Assembly: GCF_958979055.1 (NCBI RefSeq)
Contig: NC_084886.1
Location: 9,906,654-9,970,653 of the forward strand
Length of the DNA: 64,000 nt
Direction of reading: 5' to 3'
Origin: Alnus glutinosa
Lineage: Eukaryota; Streptophyta; Magnoliopsida; Fagales; Betulaceae
The notes beneath the pieces were generated by a model. The model was given only the letters and a program-made list of their open reading frames with translations, made no database searches and was not told the origin of the DNA. Positions 1-11,741 of the stretch are shown piece by piece (within the stretch, counting starts at the first letter, position 1; every line of letters starts with the position of its first letter). The position numbers were made by a program, and so were the translations under genes.

Positions 1-186
1 TTCCCCCCAGCCCAACGCTGCTCTCTCTCTCTCTCCTGTGAAACCGGCCGGCCGTTCGTCTCTTTCGGCCGTTCTCTCTCTCCCGGCACCGTCTCTCTCT
101 CTCTCTCTCTCTATCCATCTGTCCGGCCGGCCGTTCTTTCACCGGCAGCGTCTCCACTGCGAGGTCCGTTCCCCCAACTCAGCTAG

Positions 187-258
<72 letters not shown>

Positions 259-600
259 GCCGGCTGTTCTTTAACCGGCAGCATCTCCACCGCGAGGTCC
301 ATTACCCCAACTCAGCCAGCCGCATCTCCTCAGTTGCCGTCTCCACTGTTGACGGAACCAAGGTTAGGTTTCTCTGATTTTTATTTTTATTTTTTTCTGT
401 TTTTTTACACAAGGCACATTTTCTTTGGTCTGTGTTCGTTTTGGTACAGCAAGGCCGAGAGAGAGAGAGAGAGAACCAGACCCGAGAGTGGGTGACGCAC
501 GATGGAGGAGAGCTGGTGCGTTTCAACTATGAGGCTCTAAGGTGGGCTCACGGTTGGGAGAGACCAAAGCTAGGTGAGATTCCGTTTTCTTTCTTCTCTA
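1..600. other. CT-rich, GC-rich leader-like segment
   Basis: Pyrimidine-rich sequence with several CCGGCCGG blocks and three CT microsatellite runs, then a purine-rich GA run near 455-475. It looks like the 5' leader of a plant gene or the GC-rich end of a gene-capturing transposon. The short open frames here are low-complexity Ser/Leu strings and I do not call them genes. The left edge is cut by the window. Confidence 0.4.
191..256. repeat. (CT)n microsatellite
   Basis: Uninterrupted CT dinucleotide run of about 66 bp. Shorter CT runs lie at about 21-34 and 92-113. Confidence 0.95.
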
Positions 601-1499
601 TGATTTTGGTATATACCCAATTGATTTATAGTTAAAAAAGTTGTTTTGGGGTTTTATTGTGATTTGGCCAATTGGATTGAGGTGGATTTCGATTCCTCCT
701 CAAGGTATGGGTGTTGGTTTCCTTTTGAGATTTAGGCTTGATTGGTTGGTTGAGAAGCTCTAACCGTGGTGTTTAAAGGAAATATTGTGGGTTGTCTATT
801 AATTTGATTTGTCCCTTGTTTCGGTTGGAGAGGACCGAATTGAATTAAGGTTTTGATTTGAGGATTTTTGGGTGTTGATTTCGGTGGTAATGGTCGGTTA
901 TGGCTTGATCGATTGGTGTTTTGTTGTTTGAGATTTTGGTTTCTTGGTTGGTTCTGTAGTTGAAGTAGTGAAGATTGATGAGCTTCATGTTGGCTTGATT
1001 TCAGCTATTGAAGAAGGGATTTTGTTTTGGTTGTCTATTGTCTATTGAGCTTCATGTGCTTGCATTGTTTTTAATAAAAAAAAAAACCTTGCAATTTTTT
1101 AAATGTGATGGCCATGTTAATTTGTGTTTAGTAGTTCTTTGAACCATGCGTACGTTTTTCATGTCATGAATTTGTAGATGCTGGAACTGTCAAACAAAAT
1201 TATGTTAAAATCTTGTTGGTGCTCTTGAAGCTTGTGATCACCCCCTTCTCTTGACAGCCTAAATATCACATTTTCAGTCATGTATATGGCTGCTGGTTTC
1301 TTGAGGAGCTCTATATTTGCAAATGAGTATAACTAGTGTAACTTGTTTGCCATAGTTTTGTTGGTACCCTCACCTGAGATTCTTGGAAATATTCTACCTC
1401 AGTTATTCCATCTTTTGTTGGATTTGAAATTGGGTGGACTGAATGGTAACATTATCATTAGACACATTTATTCTTGACTTTGTTTGCTAAATGAGAATG

Positions 1500-1566
<67 letters not shown>

Positions 1567-1761
1567 TTATTACATGATTAACATCAATTCAGTTAAGTTT
1601 TCCTGAACCATCTCTAGGTGCATTTTCCTTATTCTTTTCAAATTCAAATTTTCATTTTATCCCGTAGGCATCGGTAAAATATTTGTGGATTTTGCTTGAT
1701 TCAACTTTCCTTCTTAAAGTGCTGTAGTATCTCATGTCACTGCCATGTCTTTCCATTGCAG
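601..1761. other. No gene seen; intron-like sequence with (AT)n at 1514-1561
   Basis: T-rich sequence with no convincing coding segment. It reads like the intron upstream of the CASP-like exon that follows. It contains an (AT)n microsatellite at 1514-1561, preceded by an A run. Confidence 0.5.
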
Positions 1762-1927
1762 ATCACATCCACTCTTATGTTTGTTGCAGCCTGTGCGTCT
1801 GCTAGCATTACAGTTCTTATTGACAATGAACTTGGTGTCTGTGTGCAAAACCACCATATGGAATTTCAAATTGCTACGGGCGTGGCTTAGTTGGTTCTCT
1901 GCCTTACCATCTCTTCTACTGCGCTAA
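1762..1927 (+). pseudogene. CASP-like protein 5 (CASPL5) last exon, isolated and broken
   Basis: A 3' splice site (TTCCATTGCAG) ends at 1761. The exon after it encodes a stretch beginning ITSTLMFVAACASASITVL, then the Asp-Asn-Glu-Leu and Cys-Val-Gln-Asn-His segment typical of the last transmembrane region and loop of CASPL5 (UPF0497) four-helix membrane proteins. Near 1885 the frame is lost; the continuation LSWFSALPSLLLR lies in the next frame and ends at the TAA at 1925-1927. The preceding CASPL5 exons, which should end in a Gly-Asp-Trp junction, are not visible upstream in the window. It is therefore most likely a captured or decayed gene fragment. The family call comes from recognised motifs, not from an alignment. 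Confidence 0.6.
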
Positions 1928-3192
1928 AAGAAAGAGAAAGAATATAGAGGAATTTGGACTGTGAATCAAGACCTTGTTGGATTGATCTTTCTTGCCTTTT
2001 GTGTTTTTCGTAGCCAAAAATTTCAAGTTTGGTTGTGTTTCATCACATGTATAGAACTGCTTATATGAAATTTCTACGTTTTCTTGGGACATTTTGCAGT
2101 ATGTGTTCTTGTTTTCAGATTGATTTTGTCCTCAATGGACTTTTTTTATGCTGACATACTGCACATTTTGTTCTCCTCCACTGTCTTCGTTTTTTGTTGC
2201 TGGAAAATGGAAATGATATTTGATAATTATACATGGAACATTTTTCATTCGGTTCTGGCTTTGCAACAAAATTGGTTGTTAAAAAGGCACCAAATGGTAT
2301 AAAAAGGCAAATAACGTATTAACGTGCACCAACTTGGTTGTTAAACCTCGTGACCTACAATTTTATTCCCACAACCATAAAATTGACCTCTACATTTCTT
2401 AGATATGACTCAGTTGCATATATTGACATTAAAGAGAATCGTGAGCTGGTCAAAAATATAATATATGATCATAAAAATCATGATCTGGTCAAAATTATAA
2501 TATAAGATCATAAAAAATACAGCCTCATAAGTCAATAAACATCCCATTACAACTTGATGAGTTCCAAGCAATCAACCAAATCACCTAACTTACAACTTAA
2601 ATCAAAAGAGTTCCAAGCATCCATATAACGTAACTCTTATATATAAAGAACACCAGTTGATTTTTGTACATGGTACAACACCTAACACCTATTACAAATT
2701 TACAAGCACCAACAAAAATTACGTCAACTACAAGCTCAGAAACATCAACAAAATTCCCCCAAAAAGATACAACACCAATATTGCCTGATTTTTCATATCC
2801 ACTGCATTCTATTTTGGCATCTGATTTAAACAAATGATAGGCATCTTTCAACTTGCCATGCGTCAATCATTGTGTTCCAAGAGAAGTCCATATAGCAAGT
2901 ATTTTCCCAAAAAAATCCCATGCAACATTAAGCTAATCTTTAGATTGTGCATTCCCACCAATCATTGAATTCCAAGAAATCATATTCCTCTCCTCCACTA
3001 GCAGCAGCAAAACTACCTAATCGGGTCTCGATTTGGCATTCTATCAAACATTAGCCTAGCGAATTCAACAAACCGAAATCTACAAAAGGTTAGAATTCAA
3101 CCAACCGAATTACAAGCCCTGCAAGCAGAAAACATGAAAAACATAAGACTTTATGGTAGAGCATTACAGGCCCTGCATGTCGCTAAAACAAT

Positions 3193-3276
<84 letters not shown>

Positions 3277-4235
3277 CAAACAAATCCACAGAAGGTTAGA
3301 ATATATATATAATTAGCCTTGCAATTTCCACTTTGCAGAGACGCATTGTCCCTCACAGCAAACTTTTGGAGTCAATTTTTTGCCAGCCCTAACAAAATAC
3401 AATTTAAATGATATGATGTTGGCAATGGAATAAAAAGAGAATCCCATGAGAAATTAAGATATGGGAGCACTCAACAGTAAAATCAACCACATGGTTTGGG
3501 GCAAAATTATCAGCAAACAAACATGCAGTACTTTTTTTGATAAGTAACAAACATGCAGTACCAACAGAGACAAGCAAACTTAGAACAACTCACAAATCTT
3601 TGAAGAACAACCCTGAGAAACCACAATTTTAAATCTTCTAGTTTCGTTCAATTTTCTCGGTAACCAAACAAAGTGTAAGGGAGAAAAGCAAGCCCAGAAC
3701 AACCCACAAATCAGACAAACAACCCATGAAGCCCAAGTCTGCATTACCAAGTTAAAAATCATGTTATAAATGATAAACTTGATGATTACTTGGCCTCAAT
3801 CAGATTTCAAACGACCATCATAATTAACTGAAGGATAGGATAGACATTGGAATAACATCAGGGCAATGTATGATCTGATTACAATACATGCAACTCAAAT
3901 ATAAAAGAACAGGAGAAACCCAATTCACATTTGAGAAGGAAAGCCCAATTTACCGGAATTAAACAAATAATTTGAAATCAGCCTAAACCAATCAAACCCA
4001 GTGGCACAAAAAGAAAACCTATCATTTACACAACTCCCCGCGTTAACCTTCAGATCATCATAAGCGCTACAAGACGAAGAAAAATAACCCAAATGAGAAC
4101 CCAAAAAATTTCCCAAATTTAAACCAAACCCAGTTCAAATCCAACCAAACCAAACAACCCCAATAGCTCAAATCATAAAACCCACAAAGTACTACCCCAC
4201 AAAACAAAAGTTAAAACCTATTGACCCAGATGACA
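1928..4235. other. No gene seen; AT-rich, with (AT)n at 3196-3273
   Basis: AT-rich stretch without a supported coding region on either strand. It contains a 78-bp (AT)n microsatellite at 3196-3273. On the minus strand, 3900-4235 has the T-rich, GGTTTGGTTTG-type composition of a plant first intron next to the GC-rich block at 4236-4760. Confidence 0.45.
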
Positions 4236-4760
4236 TTAGCACCTTCCTAGAGAGAGAGAGAGAGAGAGAGAGGCGCATACGTCTAGAGAGCAACCGATGG
4301 TGGCCGCTTCATGTCCCCCACCCCCACCGCTCCAGGAGAGTCCAGATCGGGAACTGGGGGCTCCGAAGCCGAGAGAAAATCGCGATCCCAGGAGGTTGAG
4401 GAAATCGCCGGGCAAAGGTACAGTTATCAGACGACTTCTTTCGACTTTTTCCGGCAAAAGTATCATCCCCAAATTTTCTGCCTAAAACCCTACCTCCATG
4501 GTCAAGCGACTTTGTCTGGAGAAGGGAGAAGGGAGAATGGAGAATGGGTCAGGAGAAAGCGAGGAGAAAGGCGAATGGGTAAGAAAAAAAAGAAAAGAAT
4601 CAGGAGAAGAATGAGAGAGAGACGCAGACTGAGGTTTGGCCGTTGGGGGGAAGGAGAAGATATTTTTTCTGAGGTTTGACGCGGATCGATGAGGTGGCTC
4701 CTTAATAGCCGTTATTTTAAATGAACGGCGTAGATGGGAGAAATTGTGGCTGGGCAATTT
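4236..4760 (-). other. GC-rich leader-like block with a (GA)n tract
   Basis: On the minus strand this reads as a promoter and leader: a CT-rich tract (the GA run at 4250-4272 on the + strand), a C-rich stretch, and short open frames rich in Ser, Pro and Phe. No protein family is recognisable. With the similar block at 1-600 it could be the two GC-rich ends of one element enclosing the CASPL5 exon, but I cannot align the ends convincingly. Confidence 0.3.
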
Positions 4761-5180
4761 TTTGAGATTGCCGGGGATCTCAATCCGTTGTAAACCATCT
4801 TCTTTGGTGCCAGCAAGATTTTATGACAGTCGTAATTAATATCTACGCTGGTGCAATATAATTCTCTGGCTAAAAAAGAAAAAGAAAATATTTACTTCCC
4901 AACTTGTCTGGACAAAAAGACAAATAAATGAATGATGCCCTGCCTTCCACAGATGTTAGTGTTCTTTGATTGTTCAAGGATAAGATCATCTTCAATTAGG
5001 TTAGAATCTGAGACAATTTGAATTCATGATTGTGAGATATCATTTATAAGATTTATCTGACAAAATAAAAATTAAGTCGTTTAACTACTTATCTGGTCAG
5101 GTAGATCTTAAAAATAATCTCTCATAATTACCTGTCCAAATTGTCTTAAACTCAAATAACTAATTTAAAAAAATTTCATA

Positions 5181-5412
5181 AGAAAAAGCTCCATGCACAA
5201 CTTTGTTGTGCACAACTACTCACATTAGTGGAATCCATATGAATGGAACCTACTTACATGGGTTTCACCAATGGGAAATGATATTTACACTGGGCCCCAC
5301 CCCAATGTATTTTGTGTGAGTGTAGTTGTTGTGAGGGTGATATGTAAGTATCATTTCCCTTCACCGATTGAGTGGTTGTGCACAAACAACCTTGTTGTGC
5401 AGGAATCGGTTC
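5181..5412. mobile_element. Inverted-repeat MITE interrupted by a smaller MITE
   Basis: The left arm (TGCACAACTTTGTTGTGCACAA) and the right arm (TTGTGCACAAACAACCTTGTTGTGCA) are inverted copies of each other. Between them lies a separate 87-bp element at 5273-5359 with its own target-site duplication, so this is a nested pair. Confidence 0.5.
5273..5359. mobile_element. 87-bp Mutator-type MITE with 9-bp TSD
   Basis: The ends GGGAAATGATATTTAC and GTAAGTATCATTTCCC are inverted repeats. The element is flanked by TTCACCAAT (5264-5272) and TTCACCGAT (5360-5368), an 8-of-9 match. A 9-bp duplication points to Mutator-like transposase. A relative lies at 21675-21817, just behind the first UGT gene. 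Confidence 0.7.
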
Positions 5413-5419
5413 CTAATTA

Positions 5420-6558
5420 TTACACGACACTCCATTTTCTTGGCTTGAAGATGTAATTATACATGCAATTAAATGAAAATTTAGTAAATTAGTGCGACTT
5501 TTGTTTCTCATGTCGTCAGATTTTTATTCACATGACATGCATGCTTGTTTTTGCTTGCTGCGTGCTGCGTGCTGCCTACTCAAAAAACAGCCTCATGCGG
5601 GTCAATTCCCTTTATCTTAAAAGGGGATGCTTTTACTCAAAAAAAGGAAAAGAAAAAAAAAGGGATGCTTAATTTAAATAAATAAAAATAATGCTTGAGC
5701 AAATAATTTACCTAACTGATCGAGATGCTGAAAAGACCATCCTGACCTTGTCGAATTGAAAAATATATATATTCTGCACAAGAAATGTAGTGAAAGCAAA
5801 CTTCTTACTTTTGGTGTTAAAATTAGCTTCAAAATGCGCTAAAAGGGAACGATGGGGTTTCCCATGCTTCGTTAGGTTCAATCTACAAGGTAGCTCGGGA
5901 GGCGTGGCCCTAGGGTAAAAATGTAAGCGGATATTAATTACCTGCATTTATTATTCGCACCTAATTACCATTATTCGTATATGCCGATGAGATCAGCAAA
6001 AATTTTTATCCACATATGCGGATGTAGATAGCGATTTAAGGGTATGCGGATGCGGTTAATAACAGCAAACACGTTCCCTTTTTATATAATATTTATTTAA
6101 TTAAATTCACTAAAACGACGTCGTTTTGAATCTCGAAGTTTAGGACCTTTATGTTATGTTATTTTTTTTCACTTTCATCCCAAAGCCATACTTCATTACA
6201 TTTATTTATTCTTTAGGTAATCCAAATCCTCCATTACTCTATGAGCTAATGTCCATTTTATGGCTGATAATCGTGAATTTTATAACAAGTGAAATCTTAA
6301 TTTATTTAAACTTACATATAGTAATAACCGTATTATTTAATTTTGCTTATAGATTTAGATAGTAATAATAAACGCTCATTACTTCATATACGGATAGCGG
6401 ATGTTAACCGCATCTAACAACTGTAATAACCACACAAGAGTGGATAATAATTATATAACGCGAATGCAGATACCTAAAAATAATAATCATATTATATAAA
6501 TACAAATATTAGTAATAACTAGATTCACATTAACATGTTCACTCTTAAACGTGGTCCC
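5420..6558. other. No gene seen; degraded repeat with GCGGAT motifs
   Basis: AT-rich intergenic DNA. Between about 5975 and 6480 there are repeated motifs such as GCGGATG, GCGGTTA and GGATAGCGGATG. Such motifs often lie near the ends of plant hAT elements. I could not define ends or a duplication. Confidence 0.3.
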
Positions 6559-6575
6559 CAAGCCATCCTCAATTT

Positions 6576-7256
6576 TTTTTTTGAACAAATAGCATGTGCT
6601 ATTTAGGATCTGAATGCCCTAAGGCTACATCATGAGAAATGAGGGACATGTCCCCCCACATATTCTTAAGTCAGAAGGATCTGACTTAAAAAAACAATTA
6701 CATATGTAGAATCTCAAATTTCACTAAAATTACAATTAGCCCCTAAACAAAGAAAATTCTAGTATAACTTGAGCCACACATAAGCAACTGTACCTAGAAA
6801 CAAGAGAATACACAAACACAACTAGCAGAAAATACAATCCAAAAACGTCAAAGGGGGAGCACTGCCTTCGCCGGAGACCGGCGCGTGTACAACACGCGCC
6901 TCCCCCGAAACCGCCAGCTGACAGATCAGCCACCCAGAGCCCCGACCGCCGCCTTTGCTCGGCGAAAAAACGCCGAAACAAGACACCACGCGCCGGTAGA
7001 AGAGAAAACTTCACTAGCGCGTGACAATCACGCGCCGGCCACCAGTGATCTCGACAGCCGGAAACAGCAGCGGCGAAATAAGAAAGCGCCGGTGAACCCA
7101 TCTGGGCGACGCGCGTCTCAAGAAAGTCAATGGATAGCCGTAGATCTAACGTCAAAATTTGAAGACAATTAATGCACAATACGCTCCACCGGGGAGACAA
7201 AACAACGATAAAAACACCCCGTCAGACACCTCGAGAAGGACCTCCTGCATAGAGAA
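6576..7256 (-). mobile_element. Short LINE-derived retroposon with 17-bp TSD
   Basis: The insert is bounded by a perfect 17-bp direct repeat beginning CAAGCCATCCTCAA (6559-6575 and 7257-7273). A T run at the left end is the poly-A tail of a minus-strand element. The body is GC-rich on its 5' side (about 6860-7200) and has an AT-rich 3' part resembling a LINE 3' UTR. A 154-codon minus-strand open frame (6736-7200) is present, but it matches no reverse transcriptase or gag I recognise. I infer mobilisation by L1-type machinery. It shares motifs with the insert at 7916-8833. Confidence 0.7.
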
Positions 7257-7273
7257 CAAGCCATCCTCAATTT

Positions 7274-7915
7274 GTGGAGGAGAAAAAACAGCGGTTCAAC
7301 ACTATCGGACTTGTGGTTGTGCAGAGAAAGACAGAGACAAATCAGGCTTGATTGGCTTCTTTTTAGGCTTTTAGGGATAGGCATGAGTACGTCATGAGAG
7401 ATTGACAGTTTATAGTTTATTAGTTTTATACTTTTATGGGACTCTTTGTACGTCATTCATCACGCAAAACGTCTCTTGGATTTTCATGTTCATGCATGTC
7501 ACTCTTTCTTCTCTCCGGCTCGGATATCATTAATAAATAATAACTAAAAGAAGATGCTCCGAGAAGCTTCTTTCAATCATGTGCTTGGCAGGACTAGAAG
7601 TGTGTTTGGCAAACACCCTCTTCTCCTTTCTATTTTTTTTTTTTTTCACTTTTCTAAAAAAAAAAAAAAAGTCAAATCCAAAACATTTTAACTTTTTTTT
7701 TTTTTTTTTCACTTTTTATATCACATCAATTATTTTTTATTATTATTCAAATAAAAAACCCTACTACAAAACAAAACAAAAAAAAATTACTTTTCTATAA
7801 AACAATTTTAAGCTATTTTATATTTTATATCACATCAGTCACTTTTTACTACTATTCAGACAAAAATTTCACAACACAACTATTTACTAAACACACCCTA
7901 GGACTGGTGGCTCTT
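7274..7915. other. No gene seen; A/T-rich with homopolymer runs
   Basis: Contains long T and A runs (7629-7646, 7658-7671, 7694-7710). Nothing coding is supported. Confidence 0.5.
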
Positions 7916-8833
7916 TTTTTTTTTTTTTTTTTTTTTAAGAAAAGATAAACTTTCATTAAAAACAAACAACATTACAACATCATGCACCACGAAGGTGAAC
8001 ATAATCAGACACCCTAAAGGTGTACATACATCTTTAATCAATGCTGACAATTGCTACTAAAAAAACCCAGCCAACAGAATGATGTATCTACGTTGACATA
8101 CACCTTTACTTGAACAGGGAGTCGATCACACATTCTGGGCGACTGCCAAAGACTAAGTTTATATGCGTACAAAGCAAACTGTCTAAGGAAACATAAACAA
8201 CACAGGAAAAGCTCAACAGAGAAGCTATCTGCCGGAGCAGCAGCCGCCAGAGACAAACCCATCAACCCTCAAACGCCAAAAGCTTCCGAGCACCACCAGA
8301 ACCACCAACCACGACGAAAACCCGGGTTGTAGCCATCACGCGCAGCCCCAATCCGAAATCCACACAAGCGCGTGAAGACTACGCGCCAACCGCCGAGAGA
8401 CTGCACAACCGTGGGGAGCGGCTGGAGCACCAGAAATTGAAGGCGATCAAGGCTGAATGGCGCGTGTCCAACAGAAGATGACGGAAACTCGTAGATCTAG
8501 CCTCCAAAATCTAACAGTGAACAAACACGAATCACGATCTCTGCCATCGACGCGCCATGGACAACAAGTTCCCGCCCGGCACCTTCACCAAAGAACTCTC
8601 CTACCTTTACAAACTAAAAACAGAAAAACTAAACACCCACCGGATCCACATCGAGGAAACTAAACATCCACAACCCATACGGTTGGGAGACTCAAAACTT
8701 CAACAAAAAACCAACTAACCAAAAAAACCAGGGAGGAGGGAGGCGTGGAAGCCTCCCTCCCCCAAAAACAAAGCAAAACTGACGGTTCTTTCTCTCACTA
8801 GAAAACGAGAGCTTCTCTCACTAGAAACGACTC
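7916..8833 (-). mobile_element. LINE-derived retroposon with 12-bp TSD
   Basis: Flanked by CTGGTGGCTCTT at 7904-7915 and 8834-8845. A T run of more than 20 bases at the left is the poly-A tail of a minus-strand copy. On the minus strand the 5' end is rich in GAGAGAAGCTCTC-like sequence and the 3' end reads like a plant LINE 3' UTR (TTTTTAATGAAAGTTTATC before the tail). It shares TAGATCTACG and CACGCGC-rich blocks with the 6576-7256 insert, so the two look like members of one short non-autonomous family. No reverse transcriptase domain is present. Confidence 0.7.
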
Positions 8834-9150
8834 CTGGTGGCTCTTAATTGCTCAAACTTATCTTTTGCATTAATAATTATGGTGCGGATAGGTTCAAAAT
8901 TTTAGTTTATTGCATTTAATGTGTATATGGTATTAGTGATTTTAGGCTAATTGAATGTCGACAGTCTAATCAAATAAACCGTCTCTGCTGATTAAAGTGA
9001 AAACATTTCCATTGAGATTCTTCCAACCCCATGGTCAATTTTCACACCTTTTCAAATAACTAATAATAAAAAAAAATATATAAAAAAAAGGAGAAAAAAT
9101 AATTAACAAGCATATACCCTATAATTATTTTGACTTTCGACTTTAAAGTA

Positions 9151-10244
9151 TAGGTGTAAATCCGGACAGGTTATAACAGGCCGACAAACCGGCTCTGGGT
9201 AACCGGAAAACCAGGTTGGTATGTGGTTATTTATAACAGAGTAACCGGATACCCGGAACCGGAGTCGAATATTAATTTTCAAAACACCCGGTTATAACTG
9301 GGTAACCGGCTCCGGGTATATATATATTTTTTATAATATATATTATTTTTGAATGGGCTACTATATATATGTTGGAAATGGGCTTTTTGGGCTAGGCAAA
9401 GGACCACACGACATCCAATAACTCAAAAAGTCCAATATCTTACCGCACCCACCAATAGTCCAAATTGTCCAATATCTAGAAGATTAAAGAAATTTCATTT
9501 CCACCTTATGGTTCAGTCGTCGAGAGTCGAGACAGAGGGAGAAAAGAGAAACACGAAGCACTAATTTTTGGTTCTCAATCTATCTTCGTCCGTACGATCC
9601 GTTGGTCTTCTTCTCCTCCTTCCAGTCCTTCGTGTCTTGCAGAGAACCGGTATCAGAGATTAGAGACTTTTGGTAACTAATCGAGTCCTTTGGTTCGAAT
9701 GGGACTGACTACTGAGCTGTGGTTCCTATGAGCCAGAGGACGACACTGGTTCGGGCGTCCAATTGGTCCGATCAGAAATTTGGGTTTTTTTTTTTTTTTT
9801 TTTGCCTTTCGACTGGCCGGCTTTTAATGCTCCATAATTTCTGCATTTGGGTTCTGGGTTTTTTTTGCAGATCTAGCATTTTTATTTTTTATTTTTCATT
9901 TTGTGCTTTCTATAAATCCAAATATATGATTGCATGCGTTGTTAGATTCGAACTGATTTTGTTTTTTCGTTTTGATTTCGTTTGGTTGCTTGGAAAATGC
10001 TTGATGAGGAACTGGTCCGCATACCTGGTTTTCCGGGGACCGTACCCGGTTTCAGAGCCGGTTATTAATTTTCAGTAACTGGAGACCCCGGAGCCAATTT
10101 CCTATTATTAGCCAATAACCAGAAACTCGCTCCGGATTTACACCCCTACTTAGTTTCAAAGCCGGTTATTGATTTTCAGTAACCGGAGACCCTAGAGCCA
10201 ATTTCCGATTATTGGCCAATAACCGTGCTCTGGGTTTACACCCC
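9151..10244. mobile_element. Degraded hAT-like element with CCGG-rich subterminal repeats
   Basis: The left end TAGGTGTAAATCCGGA and right ends such as TCCGGATTTACACCCCT (about 10133-10149) are inverted. Many ACCGG and CCGGTTA motifs cluster within about 200 bp of both ends. TAGGGGTGTAAA-type ends and subterminal repeats are typical of plant hAT elements. The right end appears twice (near 10149 and 10244). I found no clean 8-bp duplication and no transposase. A related CCGGTTA-rich remnant lies at 14080-14670. Confidence 0.4.
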
Positions 10245-10714
10245 TCCTCAAAACAGAGAAAAAAATAAAGAATAAACATACCATTTAAAGTTAACCAGCA
10301 AGTCAAAATGATTTACAACAATAATTCGACCAACCTTGGTGGCATATATACCACAAACTCATACGACTCAAATCAAGAACAAAAAAAGCCCCATTTCAGA
10401 TATCAAAGATAATTATATCATACATGTACATCAAGACAAGTACTTACATGCAGATATAATCCAACCTGGTTATTGGTAATCATGTTATTTATCTTAAAGC
10501 TCAAACTGCTTAAGCTGGCTCAAGAAGAGGACACCAGATTCTTGGGCGTAAATATAATATTCCTTCCTTTCACACTAACACAATCAAACCCAAATCCACA
10601 CAGAATTCTAGCTCATCATCAACACCAGTCACTTTCACAATGCTGAGCCACCATAACAGTATAGTACCTTAACTTTGATGCCACTCAAGCTCGAGTTCAC
10701 ATATGATATGAATA
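10245..10714. other. No intact gene; probably decayed flank of the TNL fragment
   Basis: Unique-looking AT-rich sequence without open frames. It is continuous with the resistance-gene-like segment that follows and may be decayed downstream sequence of it. Confidence 0.3.
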
Positions 10715-10829
10715 TTATGACAAAGTTCTCAACTTGCAACTTCTCAGAAAACTTTTAAGATTATCGCAACGACCTTCGAAACTCAAACAAACGAGCTTAT
10801 CAAGAAATCCAACAAAACTATGAACCTCA

Positions 10830-11171
10830 TGAAATAGGATGGAAAACTTAAAGACAAATAGTAGAATAATAGAATAAAGACAAAAGAATTTTATGTAAGA
10901 AAGAGAAAGAAAGAGAGAAAGCGGAAGCGTATAATAGACTACATTGTGCTTCTTTATTGCTTAATTGTTTACAATACAGAGGTCCCTATTTATAGGGTGT
11001 AAAGTAAATACAAATATGGTAATCAAATTCTCATCAAATATAGTAATTAAATCCCCATAATTTGATTACAACACACCATCAATGTAGAATATTACAATAT
11101 CAATCAAATATGGAATATATGGAAAGTATATTATACTTTCCATATATTCTAGCCCTTCATATCTTCTAATA
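10830..11171 (-). repeat. Left LTR (3' LTR) of the small LTR element
   Basis: Direct repeat of 12714-13077. It contains a TATTTATAG box and the palindromic GAAAGTATATTATACTTTC. Confidence 0.85.
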
Positions 11172-11324
11172 TCCCCCTTCAAACTCAAGGTGAAAGATTT
11201 TGGAATCTTGAGTTTGCAATAAATGCTTATTCTTCTTCTTTTGGAGATGACAACGATCAACGACAGTCAACGACGATGAATGAAGGAAGTCGGCGACGGT
11301 GAAGATGCGCCTTAAATATCAATA

Positions 11325-11665
11325 GGCCAACTATGGGCCAAAGAAAGTGAAAAGAAAAGAAAAGAAAAGAAAAAGATTGGGCCAATTACGGGCCAAAAAG
11401 AAAAAGTGAGCCAACTATGGGCTAAATAAGGCATGATATCACTTTTCAAATGCCAAAATAAAATGGACCAACTATGGGCCAAAGAAAGTGAAAAGAAAAG
11501 AAAGATGGGGCCAACTTTGGGCCAAAAGAAAGTGAGCCAACTATGGGCTGAAATGGGCATGGGTTTTAGAGAATACCTCAAATGCCAAAAGAAAAGAGAG
11601 ATGGTGCCAACTATGGACCAAAAGAAAATGAGCCAACTATGGGCAAGAATAATATGGGCAACTTG
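11325..11665. repeat. Degenerate minisatellite, GGGCCAACTATGGGCC units
   Basis: At least ten occurrences of (G)CCAACTATGGGCC(A) or close variants separated by AAAGAAAGTGA-like spacers, in the interior of the LTR element. The repeat produces long but meaningless open frames on both strands. Confidence 0.8.
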
Positions 11666-11709
11666 GCCTCTTTTGATTTTGATTTTTTTTTTTTTTTTTT
11701 TCAATTCTA

Positions 11710-11741
<32 letters not shown>

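Noticed and set aside
38-274. Open frame of 78 codons in the CT-rich block
   Set aside because: Almost entirely Ser/Leu from CT repeats; no domain and no gene context.
4482-4757. Minus-strand 91-codon frame
   Set aside because: Ser/Pro/Phe-rich translation of a pyrimidine-rich leader; no recognisable family.
6736-7200. 154-codon minus-strand frame in the LINE-derived insert
   Set aside because: GC-rich 5' region of a retroposon; matches no known gag, reverse transcriptase or host protein.
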